From assembly GCA_002347365.1 (NCBI GenBank), contig DDWT01000014.1, positions 35,404 through 99,403 of the forward strand: 64,000 bases of DNA. Reading direction: 5' to 3'. This DNA is from Actinobacteria bacterium UBA2279 (GTDB lineage Bacteria; Actinomycetota; Coriobacteriia; Anaerosomatales; Anaerosomataceae). This document shows positions 1 to 8,121 of this stretch, one piece after another (within the stretch, counting starts at the first letter, position 1; every line of letters starts with the position of its first letter). Position numbers and translations under genes: made by a program. The notes under the pieces are model-generated. The model did no database searches. It worked only from the letters and a program-made list of their open reading frames with translations, and was not told where the DNA came from.

Positions 1-2
1 TC

Positions 3-611
3 GCCGTCGCGACGGTCCTGCTTGCGGTGTTTCTGCCGATCGTGCTGCTGGAGAACGCGATCGAGCGCCGACGCGCGAGCTTCGAAGACCAACTCCCCGA
101 GCTGCTCAACCTCATCTCCGGGTCGCTGCGGGCCGGTTGGGGCATGTTGCAGGCCGTCGGCCTCGTCGTCGAGCAGATGCCGCCACCGACCTCGACGGAG
201 TTTCGCCGCATCGAGACGGAGGCCCGGCTGGGGCTGTCCGTGGAAGAGGCGCTGGAGGGAATGGCCGAAAGGCTCCAGAGCGATGACTTCAGGTGGACGG
301 TCACGGCGATCAATATCCAACGTGAAGTGGGCGGCAACCTCGCCGAGGTCCTCGACATCGTGGCGTCCACGATGCGCGACCGTGCGGAACTCAGGCGTCA
401 CATCAAGGCGCTCACCGCCGAAGGAAGGCTCTCGGGGGCCATTCTGATCCTTCTCCCGATCGTGGAGCTGTGCCTGCTACTGTTGGTCAATCCGAGGTAC
501 ATGTCGGGCATGCTCTCGCACCCGTTCGGGTGGTTGTTGGCTATCATCGGACTCCTGCTGTTGGTGTTCGGCGCCTTCTGGCTGCGGCGTTCGATGATGG
601 TGGAGGTGTAG
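3..611 (+). CDS. tadB: TadB-type pilus assembly membrane protein (5' partial)
   Basis: The reading frame is open to the left edge, so the N-terminus is missing. The visible ~202 residues carry a type II secretion F (T2SSF) domain: an amphipathic cytoplasmic stretch with the QLPELLNLISGSLRAGWG motif, followed by two C-terminal hydrophobic segments (about the last 65 residues). TadB is an inner-membrane platform protein of Tad/Flp pili and partners TadC. It lies 3 bases upstream of a second T2SSF protein, the usual tadB-tadC order. The rest of the tad operon (tadA, flp, rcpAC) must lie upstream of the window. The TadB/TadC assignment rests on family organisation. Confidence 0.8.
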   Translation, partial: AVATVLLAVFLPIVLLENAIERRRASFEDQLPELLNLISGSLRAGWGMLQAVGLVVEQMPPPTSTEFRRIETEARLGLSVEEALEGMAERLQSDDFRWTVTAINIQREVGGNLAEVLDIVASTMRDRAELRRHIKALTAEGRLSGAILILLPIVELCLLLLVNPRYMSGMLSHPFGWLLAIIGLLLLVFGAFWLRRSMMVEV

Positions 612-614
612 GCC

Positions 615-1544
615 ATGAACATGGTTGTAGCCGTCGTCGCGGGTCTCGCAGCTGCGCTATTCATCTACTCGGGGCTGAGTCTGCTTGCTCCCGAAGAGCG
701 GCGTGTGAAGCGCAGACTGGCCGGTCTGAGCGAGTTTGAGGCCGAACAGGCGCAGGTGGCACAGCCGCTACTGAAACCGTTCGCGGTCCGCGTCGTCGCT
801 CCGGCGATCGGCGCACTCTCAGGTGTCGTGCGACATGTCAGCCCGGGCGATTATGGCGGACGCGTCCGGCGGCGCCTGACGCGCGCAGGGAATCCATCAG
901 GGATGAGCGTGGAAGTGTTCGTCGCCGCCAAGATCGTCTGTGCCATCTCGGCCGGCGTGACCTGTGCGTTGACGATGTATCTGCTTGGCGCAGCCCGGGC
1001 TGCGCTGGTGGTATTCAGCCTCGCGGCCGTTGCAGCGGGGTTCGTGTTGCCGGATCTCTGGCTTCGGAGCAAGGAGTCCGGTCGCAAGACCGCCATCCGC
1101 AAAGCCCTGCCCGACATGCTTGATATGCTCACCATCAGCGTCGAGGCCGGTCTGGGTTTTGACGCCGCAGTGGCGAAGCTTGTGGCAAATAGCAGCGGTC
1201 CCCTTGCGCAGGAGTTCGCGCACACGCTGCAGGAGATCCAGGCAGGCATTCCCCGCACAGAGGCCTTCCGTCATCTGTCGGCCAGGGTCGACGTCCCCGA
1301 GCTGTCGACCTTCGTGACCTCCATGGTCCAGGCCGACGTGTTCGGCATCAGTGTCGCCAACGTCCTTCGCTCGCAGGCGAAGGAGATGCGGACCAAACGG
1401 CGTCAGCGGGCCGAGGAGGCAGCGCAGAAAGCGCCCGTCAAGCTGGTATTCCCACTTGTGCTGTGCATCCTTCCGGCGACGCTGATCGTGATCTTGGGGC
1501 CGGCTATCGTCTCGATCGGCAAGGCATTCGGATTGATCAACTGA
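615..1544 (+). CDS. tadC: TadC-type pilus assembly membrane protein
   Basis: A 309-residue polytopic membrane protein. There is one N-terminal membrane segment (residues ~3-20), a hydrophobic pair at ~100-145, a T2SSF domain (about 170-280) with the KALPDMLDMLTISVEAGLGFDAAV motif split across it, and a final membrane helix near the C-terminus (LVFPLVLCILPATLIVILGP region). Length and topology match TadC, the second platform protein of Tad pilus secretion. It starts 3 bases after tadB and is probably translated with it. A different gene set begins downstream, so this looks like the last gene of the tad operon. Confidence 0.85.
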   Translation: MNMVVAVVAGLAAALFIYSGLSLLAPEERRVKRRLAGLSEFEAEQAQVAQPLLKPFAVRVVAPAIGALSGVVRHVSPGDYGGRVRRRLTRAGNPSGMSVEVFVAAKIVCAISAGVTCALTMYLLGAARAALVVFSLAAVAAGFVLPDLWLRSKESGRKTAIRKALPDMLDMLTISVEAGLGFDAAVAKLVANSSGPLAQEFAHTLQEIQAGIPRTEAFRHLSARVDVPELSTFVTSMVQADVFGISVANVLRSQAKEMRTKRRQRAEEAAQKAPVKLVFPLVLCILPATLIVILGPAIVSIGKAFGLIN

Positions 1545-1572
1545 CATCGCGCGGCATCACCTGGGGTAGAAT
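1541..1572 (+). promoter_or_regulatory. Candidate promoter for the folate operon
   Basis: TAGAAT at 1567-1572 is a good -10 match. CTGACA at 1541-1546 is a possible -35, but the 20-base spacer is long. It lies between the tadC stop and folE. Moderate to weak support. Confidence 0.3.
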
Positions 1573-1605
1573 GCCCGTATTGCTGCCGACAGGGGAGTGC
1601 GCCTG

Positions 1606-2169
1606 ATGGACCGAGAAGCGATCGAGCAGGGTGTACGCCTGATCCTCCAAGGCGTCGGTGAAGACCCGTCGCGTGAGGGACTCCTCGACACGCCCCGTCG
1701 CGTCGCTGACATGTACGAGGAGATTTTCGCGGGTATCGGCAAAGATGCCGCCGAGCATTTCGTCGTGACGTTCAACGAGGGGCACCAGGAGATGGTGCTC
1801 ATACGCGACATCCCGCTGTACTCGGTATGTGAACATCACCTCCTGCCGTTCCTCGGCAGAGCGCACGTAGCCTACATCCCCGGCAAGCATGGTCGGATCT
1901 GCGGGCTTTCGAAGATCGCCCGCGTCGTCGATATCTACGCGAAGCGTCCGCAGGTGCAAGAGCGCCTGACCTCGCAGATCGCCGACACGCTGGTCAAGAG
2001 TCTCGACCCGCAGGGAGTCATCGTCGTCATCGAAGCGGAGCACCTCTGCATGTCGATGCGTGGTGTGCGCAAGCCCGGGGCGATCACGACGACCTCAGCG
2101 GTACGCGGTATCTTCGAACGGAACCCGGCCACTCGGGCTGAGGCGATGTCGCTCATCAAGGGCGCCTAG
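1606..2169 (+). CDS. folE: GTP cyclohydrolase I
   Basis: Converts GTP to 7,8-dihydroneopterin triphosphate, the first step of tetrahydrofolate synthesis. The protein is 187 residues from the ATG at 1606, close to the family norm of about 190-220. The catalytic zinc ligands are visible in the CEHH motif and in the later HLCMSMRG motif (C75, H78 and C148 from this start). A GTG at 1597 is also in frame, but the GGGGAG ribosome site at 1591-1596 abuts it and is properly spaced from the ATG at 1606. It is followed within one base by folP, so folE-folP-folK form one operon. Confidence 0.95.
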   Translation: MDREAIEQGVRLILQGVGEDPSREGLLDTPRRVADMYEEIFAGIGKDAAEHFVVTFNEGHQEMVLIRDIPLYSVCEHHLLPFLGRAHVAYIPGKHGRICGLSKIARVVDIYAKRPQVQERLTSQIADTLVKSLDPQGVIVVIEAEHLCMSMRGVRKPGAITTTSAVRGIFERNPATRAEAMSLIKGA

Positions 2170-2170
2170 C

Positions 2171-3019
2171 ATGACCGCCGCGGTTTGGCGGTGCGGCCGA
2201 TTCACGTTCGCACTCGACCACCCCATCATCATGGGTATCGTCAACGCCACGCCCGACTCGTTCTCCGACGGCGGGCTCTACGATGAGCCGCTCGACGCCA
2301 TCGCGCGCGGACGCGACCTTGTCGTGCAGGGCGCGTCGATCGTCGACGTCGGAGGAGAGTCCACCCGCCCCGGCGCCGCCGAGGTCACTGAGGCCGAGGA
2401 GATCGCGCGCGTCCGTCCGGTGATCGGCGGACTTGCCCGCGATCTGGGCATACCGCTGTCGGTCGATACCCGTCACCCGGCGGTCGCGCGCGCCTGTCTC
2501 GAGGTGGGCGCTGCCATCATAAACGACGTTTCCGGATTCCGGGACCCGGCCATGGTTGATGTGGCCGCAGCGTCTGATGCAGGCCTCGTCATCATGCACA
2601 TGCTCGGCGAGCCGAAAACGATGCAGGTCGAACCGCACTACGATGACGTGGTGGCCGAGGTCTGCGAGTATCTGGCCCACGAGGCATCCGTCCTCGAGCG
2701 AGCCGGGATCGCCCCCGAGCGTATCGCGATCGATCCGGGCCTCGGCTTCGGGAAGACGCTCGAGCACAACATCGAGATCCTGCAGCGACTGCCCGAGTTT
2801 GCCGCACTCGGCTATCCGCTGGTGATCGGCGCTTCGCGCAAGTCGATGATCGGGGTGATACTGGGGGAGCCGGATCCCGGCAAGCGACTCGAAGGCAGTC
2901 TGGCGATCGCCGCCTGGGCCGTGACACACGGCGCGCATATAGTGCGCGTCCATGATGTGGCCGAGACGGCGCGAATGTTGCGCGTGACGCGGGTCCTGAA
3001 CGAAGGACACGAGCGGTGA
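2171..3019 (+). CDS. folP: Dihydropteroate synthase
   Basis: Condenses 6-hydroxymethyl-dihydropterin pyrophosphate with p-aminobenzoate to give dihydropteroate. It is 282 residues, a normal length. The N-terminal motif MGIVNATPDSFSDGG and the pterin-site motif DVGGESTRPGA are both present, as are IDPGLGFGK and GASRKSMIG. I chose the ATG at 2171, just after the folE stop. An in-frame extension upstream would run through folE and lacks family similarity. The stop codon overlaps the GTG start of folK. folB (dihydroneopterin aldolase) is not seen between these genes. Confidence 0.95.
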   Translation: MTAAVWRCGRFTFALDHPIIMGIVNATPDSFSDGGLYDEPLDAIARGRDLVVQGASIVDVGGESTRPGAAEVTEAEEIARVRPVIGGLARDLGIPLSVDTRHPAVARACLEVGAAIINDVSGFRDPAMVDVAAASDAGLVIMHMLGEPKTMQVEPHYDDVVAEVCEYLAHEASVLERAGIAPERIAIDPGLGFGKTLEHNIEILQRLPEFAALGYPLVIGASRKSMIGVILGEPDPGKRLEGSLAIAAWAVTHGAHIVRVHDVAETARMLRVTRVLNEGHER

Positions 3020-3840
3020 CCGACTCCTACATCGGACTGGGCGCCAACCTCGGTGACCGTCTCGCCACCCTTGCGCAGGCACTGCATATGGTCGACGAGC
3101 TTCCCGGTACGCACGTGGTGCGCGTCTCACGCGTGTATGAGACCGAACCCTGGGGCATGCCCGGCCAGCCCGATTATGCGAACGCCGCTGCAGCGCTGCG
3201 TACCTCGCTCCAAGCGGACGACCTTCTGCAGGCGCTCCAGGAGATCGAGGAGACCTTGGGACGTGTGCGCGAGGAGCGCTACGGCGCCCGCACCATTGAT
3301 GTCGATATCCTGCTTTTCGGAGACGAAGAATGGGCGAGTCCCACACTCAGCGTGCCGCACCCCCGGCTACTGGAGCGGGAGTTCGTGGTGGCTCCGTTGC
3401 TGGAGATAGCTCCCGGAATCAGATTGCCTGACGGCACGCCCGTCGTTCGCGAGGCAGCCGTCCACGGACGCATCGTGCGCGATCTGGGTGTGCTTCCCGG
3501 CTTCGAAGACCGAAGTGTCGGCGAGTCCGATCCCGGGTCCGATGCCGCGTCACGGGTGTCGCGCGTGCCGGTTGAGGGTCAGGATTGGGTCGCGGTGGCC
3601 TCGAGCGCCGGCGCCGGCCTCATTGACAGGGCTCCCGACCTCAGGCTTCTGTTTTTCCAGTCGGTCCTCGAGACGGAGGAGATCCCCTTCGCCTATGACC
3701 CCTTCGCCCCCACCGAGAACTTCAACCCGTGGGGACTGACCAGGCCGGTGCGGCTGCTCGTGCCCGAATCGTACGCCCGGCAGGCGAAGAAGCTGCTCGC
3801 CGATGCTGCGGCCGCGCCTCCGGAGTTCCCCCGGGAGTAG
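3016..3840 (+). CDS. folK: HPPK (FolK) with an unusual C-terminal extension
   Basis: The first ~160 residues are 6-hydroxymethyl-7,8-dihydropterin pyrophosphokinase: YIGLGANLGDR at the start, then YETEPWG, and the RYGARTIDVDIL and VPHPRLLEREFVV motifs, which hold the ATP and pterin contacts. The protein is 274 residues against the usual ~160. The extra ~85 residues (about 190-274) form a compact domain that looks like the small DUF2007-type putative signal-transducing fold: an EGQDWVAVASS strand, an ENFNPWGLTRPVRLLVPESY stretch and a final helix. That reading of the tail is tentative. GTG start, 4-nt overlap with folP. It ends 13 bases from the convergent thiF-like gene. Confidence 0.9.
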   Translation: MTDSYIGLGANLGDRLATLAQALHMVDELPGTHVVRVSRVYETEPWGMPGQPDYANAAAALRTSLQADDLLQALQEIEETLGRVREERYGARTIDVDILLFGDEEWASPTLSVPHPRLLEREFVVAPLLEIAPGIRLPDGTPVVREAAVHGRIVRDLGVLPGFEDRSVGESDPGSDAASRVSRVPVEGQDWVAVASSAGAGLIDRAPDLRLLFFQSVLETEEIPFAYDPFAPTENFNPWGLTRPVRLLVPESYARQAKKLLADAAAAPPEFPRE

Positions 3841-3853
3841 AGGCCGGGGCGGG

Positions 3854-4483
3854 CTACGCCTCCGGATAGCCGAGCAGGATGCGGATGGCCATGTGCGCCT
3901 CATGACCTGCGGCCACGCACACACGGCTCGCGAAGAGCGGATGCTCCACAGAGACCTCGCTTACCAGGTCTCCTACCATCCACAGGTTGCCCATAAGATG
4001 GCGCGTGACGATGTCGTTGGTGGAGCCGTAGCCAGCAAGTCCTGATGCCGAGACGATCGGCACGCCGGGCAGCTGTTCTGAACAGACGGCGACGAGCATC
4101 GCTTTGTCGTGCGCACTGTCGACGGCCTCGATGAGCAGGTCGATGCCTGGGAAGATCTCGGCGAAATTGCGCTCGCCCACGTGCGCTTGGAAGAGCTCGA
4201 GACGCACCCTCGGGTCGATGCGTATCAGGTTGATGGAGAGCGCCTCGGTCTTCGGCATGCCCACCTGGTCCCGGAAGAAGAACTGCCGGTCGAGATTAGC
4301 CTCCTCCACGAGGTCGTGATCAGCGAGAACGAGCGTCCCTATCCCGCTACGCACGAGCATCCAGGCTGCATTGCTTCCGAGCCCGCCACATCCCACGATG
4401 CCGACGCGCTTACGCCCGAGTTCCGCACGCAGATCGCGGTACTCCTCGGTGGCGGGGACGGGGTGTGAATGGGGCACGGGCAT
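3854..4483 (-). CDS. ThiF/MoeB-like adenylyltransferase of the aor cluster
   Basis: An E1-like sulfur-carrier activating enzyme of about 209 residues. It has the nucleotide-binding GIVGCGGLGSNAA motif near residue 30 and the conserved LADHDLVEEANLDRQ segment. It is shorter than MoeB or ThiF and shows no paired CxxC zinc motifs, which fits the short thiF family 2 group. It follows a MoaD-like sulfur carrier and an aldehyde ferredoxin oxidoreductase, so its likely job is to adenylate the carrier's C-terminal GG for metallopterin synthesis. I chose the ATG at 4483, right after the moaD stop. A TTG at 4498 would overlap moaD and is the alternative. Confidence 0.85.
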   Translation of the reverse strand: MPVPHSHPVPATEEYRDLRAELGRKRVGIVGCGGLGSNAAWMLVRSGIGTLVLADHDLVEEANLDRQFFFRDQVGMPKTEALSINLIRIDPRVRLELFQAHVGERNFAEIFPGIDLLIEAVDSAHDKAMLVAVCSEQLPGVPIVSASGLAGYGSTNDIVTRHLMGNLWMVGDLVSEVSVEHPLFASRVCVAAGHEAHMAIRILLGYPEA

Positions 4484-4484
4484 G

Positions 4485-4736
4485 TCAGCCGCCTGCAACG
4501 GGTGGGAAGATCGCGAGACGCTCGCCGTCCTGGAGCACGTGCTCGTCGGGGGCGTGTCGATTGTTCACGAATACGATGCGAGGCTCATCCGGGAGCGCGA
4601 GATGCACGATGACCTGCCCGACGGTCAGACCGTCGGGCAGGTCGATCATCTGCGCGTGCGCACTCAGCCGGTTGCCGTTGCCTGTCTCAGGCAGATACTG
4701 CGAGAGACTGGCGAACAGTGCGAGTTGTATGCGCAT
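4485..4736 (-). CDS. moaD: MoaD/ThiS-like sulfur carrier protein
   Basis: An 83-residue ubiquitin-fold sulfur carrier ending in the expected Gly-Gly (PPVAGG). MoaD-type carriers donate sulfur from a C-terminal thiocarboxylate to precursor Z to make molybdopterin. It lies between aor and a thiF-like E1 enzyme on the same strand, so it probably serves the tungsten/molybdenum pterin cofactor of AOR. Length and the conserved D-L-P-D-G-L-T-V-G-Q and V-F-V-N-N segments fit the family. ThiS is the alternative, but no thiamine genes are nearby. Confidence 0.85.
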   Translation of the reverse strand: MRIQLALFASLSQYLPETGNGNRLSAHAQMIDLPDGLTVGQVIVHLALPDEPRIVFVNNRHAPDEHVLQDGERLAIFPPVAGG

Positions 4737-4757
4737 GCAGTATGTCCTCTTCGTTTG

Positions 4758-6533
4758 TCAGCTGATGCCCATCTCGGCGGCCGTCTCGGCCACGAAGTCG
4801 AACACCGCATCCAGCTCCTCATCGGTGACGGTGAACACGACGTTGTGCGGCGGCAGCTTCTCGGTGTACATGTACGCCGGAAGCCGATCGTCGGCGGCCG
4901 TGAACCCGGCATGCGCGTTGAAGAGTCGCTCGTAGGTGAGTGTCTCTCTGCCGAGCTTCATGAGTTCATCGGCACCCCACGTCTGGCCGGTGTGTGCGGT
5001 GACCATCTCACCGATGGCGTCGAACGCAGCGGGGATGTCCAGTACCGGGAAGGCGACGAAGATGCAGAGGCCGAGCGAGTCCAGCATCCCGGTCGCGATC
5101 TGCAGGCCCTGGGACAGTGCAGCCTGACCTTCCGACTTCAGTGGATCGACCGTGCCGCCAACGGCGAGCACGTTCGCCGTGATGGAGTAGCCGGCGGTGT
5201 GGTCCGCACCCTGGGTCGATGTGGCGTACGTGACGCCGATGCCCTGGATCGGGCGCGGGTCGTACGCGGGCATCGCCTGGTGCTTGACGACCGGTATGCG
5301 GGTGACTCCGAACGCCTTGCCTGTCGCCTCGGCACCCGAGCCGATTATCTTGCCGAGGTCCGTACCCTCGCGGATCTCTTCAAGTACGTGGAGTGCGCCT
5401 TCGCCGTCACCGAATGCGAGTTTGCCGGACTCCATGTAGACGGCCAGGGTGGCGCCCATCTCGATGGTGTCGATGCCCAGGTCGCCGCACTCGCGGTCGA
5501 GAGCAGCCACGACATCCATATCGCTGATGCCACAGTCCGCGCCGAGTGACCATGCGGATTCATACTCCGGACCCTTCGTCCAGTAGCTGCCGTCTTCGTG
5601 CACGTAGTATCGCGAGCACTGGATGACGCATCCGGTGTGGCAACCATGCTTGACGTTGCCGCCGCGCTCCAGCGTGATCTCACGCATGGTCTCGCCCGAG
5701 ATCCCGTCGACGCCCTCGAACTGGCCGGACGAGAAGTTGCGAGTGGGGTAGCCGCCGGCTTCGTTGATGATGTTGGCCAGGACGTTCGTGCCATACGTCG
5801 GCAGACCCGTTCCGCTGACCGGATGCTCCCTCAGTGCCGCCGCGAACTTCTTGACCGCAGCGTTGAAGGCGTCCTTGTCGGCGTGTTCGATGGAACTGAG
5901 CCCGGCGTCATCGATGACGACGGCCTTGAGGTTCTTCGACCCCATTACGGCGCCGAGGCCGCCACGACCGGCGAAGCGGTTGGGATAGCCGTGCGGGTCG
6001 GATACCGCGATGCCGGCGCCCGAGAGCAACATCTCGCCTGCGGGACCGTTCGTCATCGTGGAGTAGCGGCCGCTATCGGCCCAATCCTTCTTCAGCGCGT
6101 CGACGGTGGCGTAGTTGCCAAGCCCGGCGAGTTCGTCGTGGCGCGAGAGCTTCGCTTCGCCTGCAGGATCGATCTCCAGGACGTAGCGAGCTGCCGGGTC
6201 GGCAGGCTTACCCTCGACGACTATGGCGGCAATGCCTATCTTGCCAAGCGCGTGCGCGACCTGACCGCCAGAGTTCGACTCCTTGATGCCGCCGGTCAAC
6301 GGACTCTTCGCTCCAACAGACAGGCGACCGCCGTTGGGTGCGGTCGTTCCTCCCAGCAGGCCGGGAGCGATGACGAGCTTGTTGTCCGGGCCCAGAGGAT
6401 CGGCATCGGCCGGTACCTCGGTGAAGACCAACGCATCAGTGAGCGCGCGGCCTCCGTAGTTTGCCCATTTCTCGGGCAATGGTTCTTTCTTGATCGATAG
6501 ATCGGACATGTTGACGCGAAGGATCGTTCTCAC
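4758..6533 (-). CDS. aor: Aldehyde:ferredoxin oxidoreductase (tungsten/molybdenum)
   Basis: Oxidises aldehydes to carboxylates with ferredoxin, using a tungsto- (or molybdo-) bispterin and a [4Fe-4S] cluster. The protein is 591 residues, normal for the family. The N-terminus (TILRVNMSDLSIKKEPLPEKW) and the GGRGGLGAVMGSKNLKA pterin motif are typical. Cluster cysteines appear as C298, C302 and C306 (CxxxCxxxC in GCHTGCVIQC), with a distant C490. The start is a GTG at 6533 with GGAGGT six bases upstream. A longer in-frame extension to 6656 has no family similarity. It is the first gene of an operon with moaD and the thiF-like gene, and is divergent from padR. Confidence 0.93.
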   Translation of the reverse strand: MRTILRVNMSDLSIKKEPLPEKWANYGGRALTDALVFTEVPADADPLGPDNKLVIAPGLLGGTTAPNGGRLSVGAKSPLTGGIKESNSGGQVAHALGKIGIAAIVVEGKPADPAARYVLEIDPAGEAKLSRHDELAGLGNYATVDALKKDWADSGRYSTMTNGPAGEMLLSGAGIAVSDPHGYPNRFAGRGGLGAVMGSKNLKAVVIDDAGLSSIEHADKDAFNAAVKKFAAALREHPVSGTGLPTYGTNVLANIINEAGGYPTRNFSSGQFEGVDGISGETMREITLERGGNVKHGCHTGCVIQCSRYYVHEDGSYWTKGPEYESAWSLGADCGISDMDVVAALDRECGDLGIDTIEMGATLAVYMESGKLAFGDGEGALHVLEEIREGTDLGKIIGSGAEATGKAFGVTRIPVVKHQAMPAYDPRPIQGIGVTYATSTQGADHTAGYSITANVLAVGGTVDPLKSEGQAALSQGLQIATGMLDSLGLCIFVAFPVLDIPAAFDAIGEMVTAHTGQTWGADELMKLGRETLTYERLFNAHAGFTAADDRLPAYMYTEKLPPHNVVFTVTDEELDAVFDFVAETAAEMGIS

Positions 6534-6669
6534 AGGCCACCTCCATGCTTGTCGGGCGACACCCTGCCGGGGGGTCGCAGTTTGCTGGTCCAACTGTATG
6601 CATATACCCGTCAACGAGGTGAGAGTCGCTGATCTCGGCAGCAATTGGCAAATCAAGGTGTTGCATCAA

Positions 6670-6700
6670 GTCATCTATATGTGTTAGTCATGTAGATGAC
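6670..6700. promoter_or_regulatory. 12-bp inverted repeat, candidate PadR operator
   Basis: GTCATCTATATG (6670-6681) and CATGTAGATGAC (6689-6700) are complementary at 11 of 12 positions, with a 7-base spacer. The repeat lies in the divergent region between aor and padR and ends just upstream of the padR ribosome site. PadR-family regulators usually bind interrupted palindromes with ATGT/ACAT-like cores and commonly autoregulate. Confidence 0.6.
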
Positions 6701-6719
6701 CTACCAAGGAGATGATGGG

Positions 6720-7118
6720 ATGCCCGGTGAAGGACGCAGGCGCTGCTGCGAGGCAGCGGACGGCTCGCAACGCAATCTCGGTCGCGGGCGAGGAGCCTTC
6801 CTCGAGCCGGCCGTGCTTGCCGCGCTCGCAGATTCGGAGTCGCACGGCTACGACGTTCGCAAGAGCGTCGAGGAGATGACCGGCGGTCATGTCGTCGCGG
6901 ATCCGGGCGGACTCTACCGACTGCTCCGTCGCCTGGAGGAGGACGGCTTCGTGACGTCGTCGTGGGTCGAAGGGGATTCGGGACCCCAGCGCCGAGAGTA
7001 TTCGTTGACGCAGGAGGGCCATGAGTTGCTCGAACACTGGCTCGACCATCTGCGCGAACGTGAGCGGGCGCTATCCACGCTCGTGACGGCAGTGGAACGG
7101 GCTATCGCGAAAGACTGA
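6720..7118 (+). CDS. PadR-family transcriptional regulator
   Basis: A 132-residue winged-helix regulator. The core FLEPAVLAALADSESHGYDVRK, the GGLYRLLRRLEEDGFV recognition and wing segment and the REYSLTQEGHELLEHW segment are the PadR signature. A C-terminal helix for dimerisation follows. An N-terminal extension from the ATG at 6696 is possible, but that codon lies inside the inverted repeat. The ATG at 6720 has AAGGAG eight bases upstream. It is divergent from aor and precedes the ORP-like cluster, so it may control either or both. The inducer is unknown. Confidence 0.85.
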   Translation: MPGEGRRRCCEAADGSQRNLGRGRGAFLEPAVLAALADSESHGYDVRKSVEEMTGGHVVADPGGLYRLLRRLEEDGFVTSSWVEGDSGPQRREYSLTQEGHELLEHWLDHLRERERALSTLVTAVERAIAKD

Positions 7119-7160
7119 GAGGCGCGGGCTGTTCTCGCGCCTTGGGAGGAGGTTTTCATC

Positions 7161-7352
7161 ATGCCAGGAATGGATGGTACAGGTCCGCAGGGTGTGGGAC
7201 CCATGACGGGTGGCGGCCGCGGACAGTGCGTCACCGATGTTCCGCGTGCGGGGCTGGGTCATGGACTCGGTCGAGGACCGGGTCGCGGATTTCGTCGCGC
7301 AGGCCGGGGACTTGGCCGGGGAATCGGCTTCGGACGGAAGGCCCAGCAGTGA
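7161..7352 (+). CDS. DUF5320-type small Gly-rich protein
   Basis: A 63-residue protein starting MPGMDGTGPQGVGPMTGGG and rich in Gly and Arg, matching the DUF5320 pattern (GTGPxGxGPMTG). Function is unknown in the family. Such genes are commonly found beside NifX-like and MinD-like ATPase genes of orange-protein clusters, as here. Its TGA overlaps the GTG start of the next gene, suggesting coupled translation. The single Cys sits in the CVTDV segment. Confidence 0.75.
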   Translation: MPGMDGTGPQGVGPMTGGGRGQCVTDVPRAGLGHGLGRGPGRGFRRAGRGLGRGIGFGRKAQQ

Positions 7353-7705
7353 AGATCGCAGTATCGGCCCAGGGACCTTCGGCAGACGACAAGGTCGACG
7401 AAAGGTTCGGACGTGCGCGCTACTTCATCATCAGCAGCGGCACGGACGGCCTCGAGGTCATCGACAACTCCACGAACCGCAACGCCCTGCAAGCTGCCGG
7501 CATCGCCTCGGCAGAGCTTATCGCCGATCATGGCGCCGAAGCGGTGCTCACCGGCCACCTCGGCCCCAAGGCGTTCCCCGCGCTCGGGCTTGCCGGTATC
7601 AAGGGGTACAGCGCCATCGGCATGACCGTGCGCGAGGCCCTTGCGGCATTCGAGGCGGGCACGTTGGCCGAACTCACAGAAGCAGGAGAAGCGCACGCCC
7701 ACTAG
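7349..7705 (+). CDS. NifX/NifB-type iron-molybdenum cluster-binding protein (ORP-like), copy 1
   Basis: 118 residues with the dinitrogenase iron-molybdenum cofactor-binding fold. Signs are the MKIAVSAQG start, DERFGRARYFII, and the ELIADHGAEAVLTGHLGPKAF segment. NifX/NafY and orange-protein (ORP) domains of this fold bind metal-sulfur clusters. With the second copy and the two ferredoxin-MinD ATPases, it matches the ORP type of operon rather than a nitrogenase operon; no nif structural genes are present. The GTG start is coupled to the DUF5320 stop. A longer in-frame extension to 7142 would overlap the whole DUF5320 gene and is rejected. Confidence 0.85.
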   Translation: MKIAVSAQGPSADDKVDERFGRARYFIISSGTDGLEVIDNSTNRNALQAAGIASAELIADHGAEAVLTGHLGPKAFPALGLAGIKGYSAIGMTVREALAAFEAGTLAELTEAGEAHAH

Positions 7706-7729
7706 CGTGCGCAACCGAAAGGACGACGA

Positions 7730-8119
7730 ATGACCCAGACGACCCGCATGACGCTTGCCGTTCCATCGAACGGTGAAGGGGGCATGGAAGTCGAGCGCTC
7801 AGGCCACTTCGGCCATTGCGATTGCTTCACCCTTGTCGACATCGAGGACAATGCGGTGACAGCCGTGCGCATCATCGACAACCCGCCGCACCAGGAGGGT
7901 GGGTGCCTGCGTCCCGTGCAGCTGCTCGCCTCACATGGTGTGACCGCGCTCATCGTAGCGGGGATCGGTGCCCGACCGCTCGCAGGATTCAACGATGTCG
8001 GGATCGCCGTGTACTTCGACAACCAGCTTCCGGTCGTCAGTGACGCGGTTGCCGCACTGATCGCTGGTCAGATGGAGATCATCGATCCGTCCGCTGTGTG
8101 TGGCGGAGGCAACCACTAG
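7730..8119 (+). CDS. NifX/NifB-type iron-molybdenum cluster-binding protein (ORP-like), copy 2
   Basis: 129 residues, a diverged paralogue of the preceding gene. It keeps the VERSGHFGHCDCFTLVDIED and LLASHGVTALIVAGIGARPL segments of the fold. It adds cysteines and histidines (HFGHCDC, PPHQEGGC, and a C-terminal CGGGNH) that could contact a metal cluster. It lies 24 bases after copy 1 and just before the first ferredoxin-MinD ATPase. Two unlike copies suggest a heteromeric cluster-binding complex. Exact function unknown. Confidence 0.85.
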   Translation: MTQTTRMTLAVPSNGEGGMEVERSGHFGHCDCFTLVDIEDNAVTAVRIIDNPPHQEGGCLRPVQLLASHGVTALIVAGIGARPLAGFNDVGIAVYFDNQLPVVSDAVAALIAGQMEIIDPSAVCGGGNH

Positions 8120-8121
8120 CC

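Noticed and set aside
2156..3346. 396-codon minus-strand ORF opposite folP/folK
   Set aside because: High GC gives long antisense frames. The translation is Arg/His-rich with no family features, while the plus strand encodes clear FolP and FolK.
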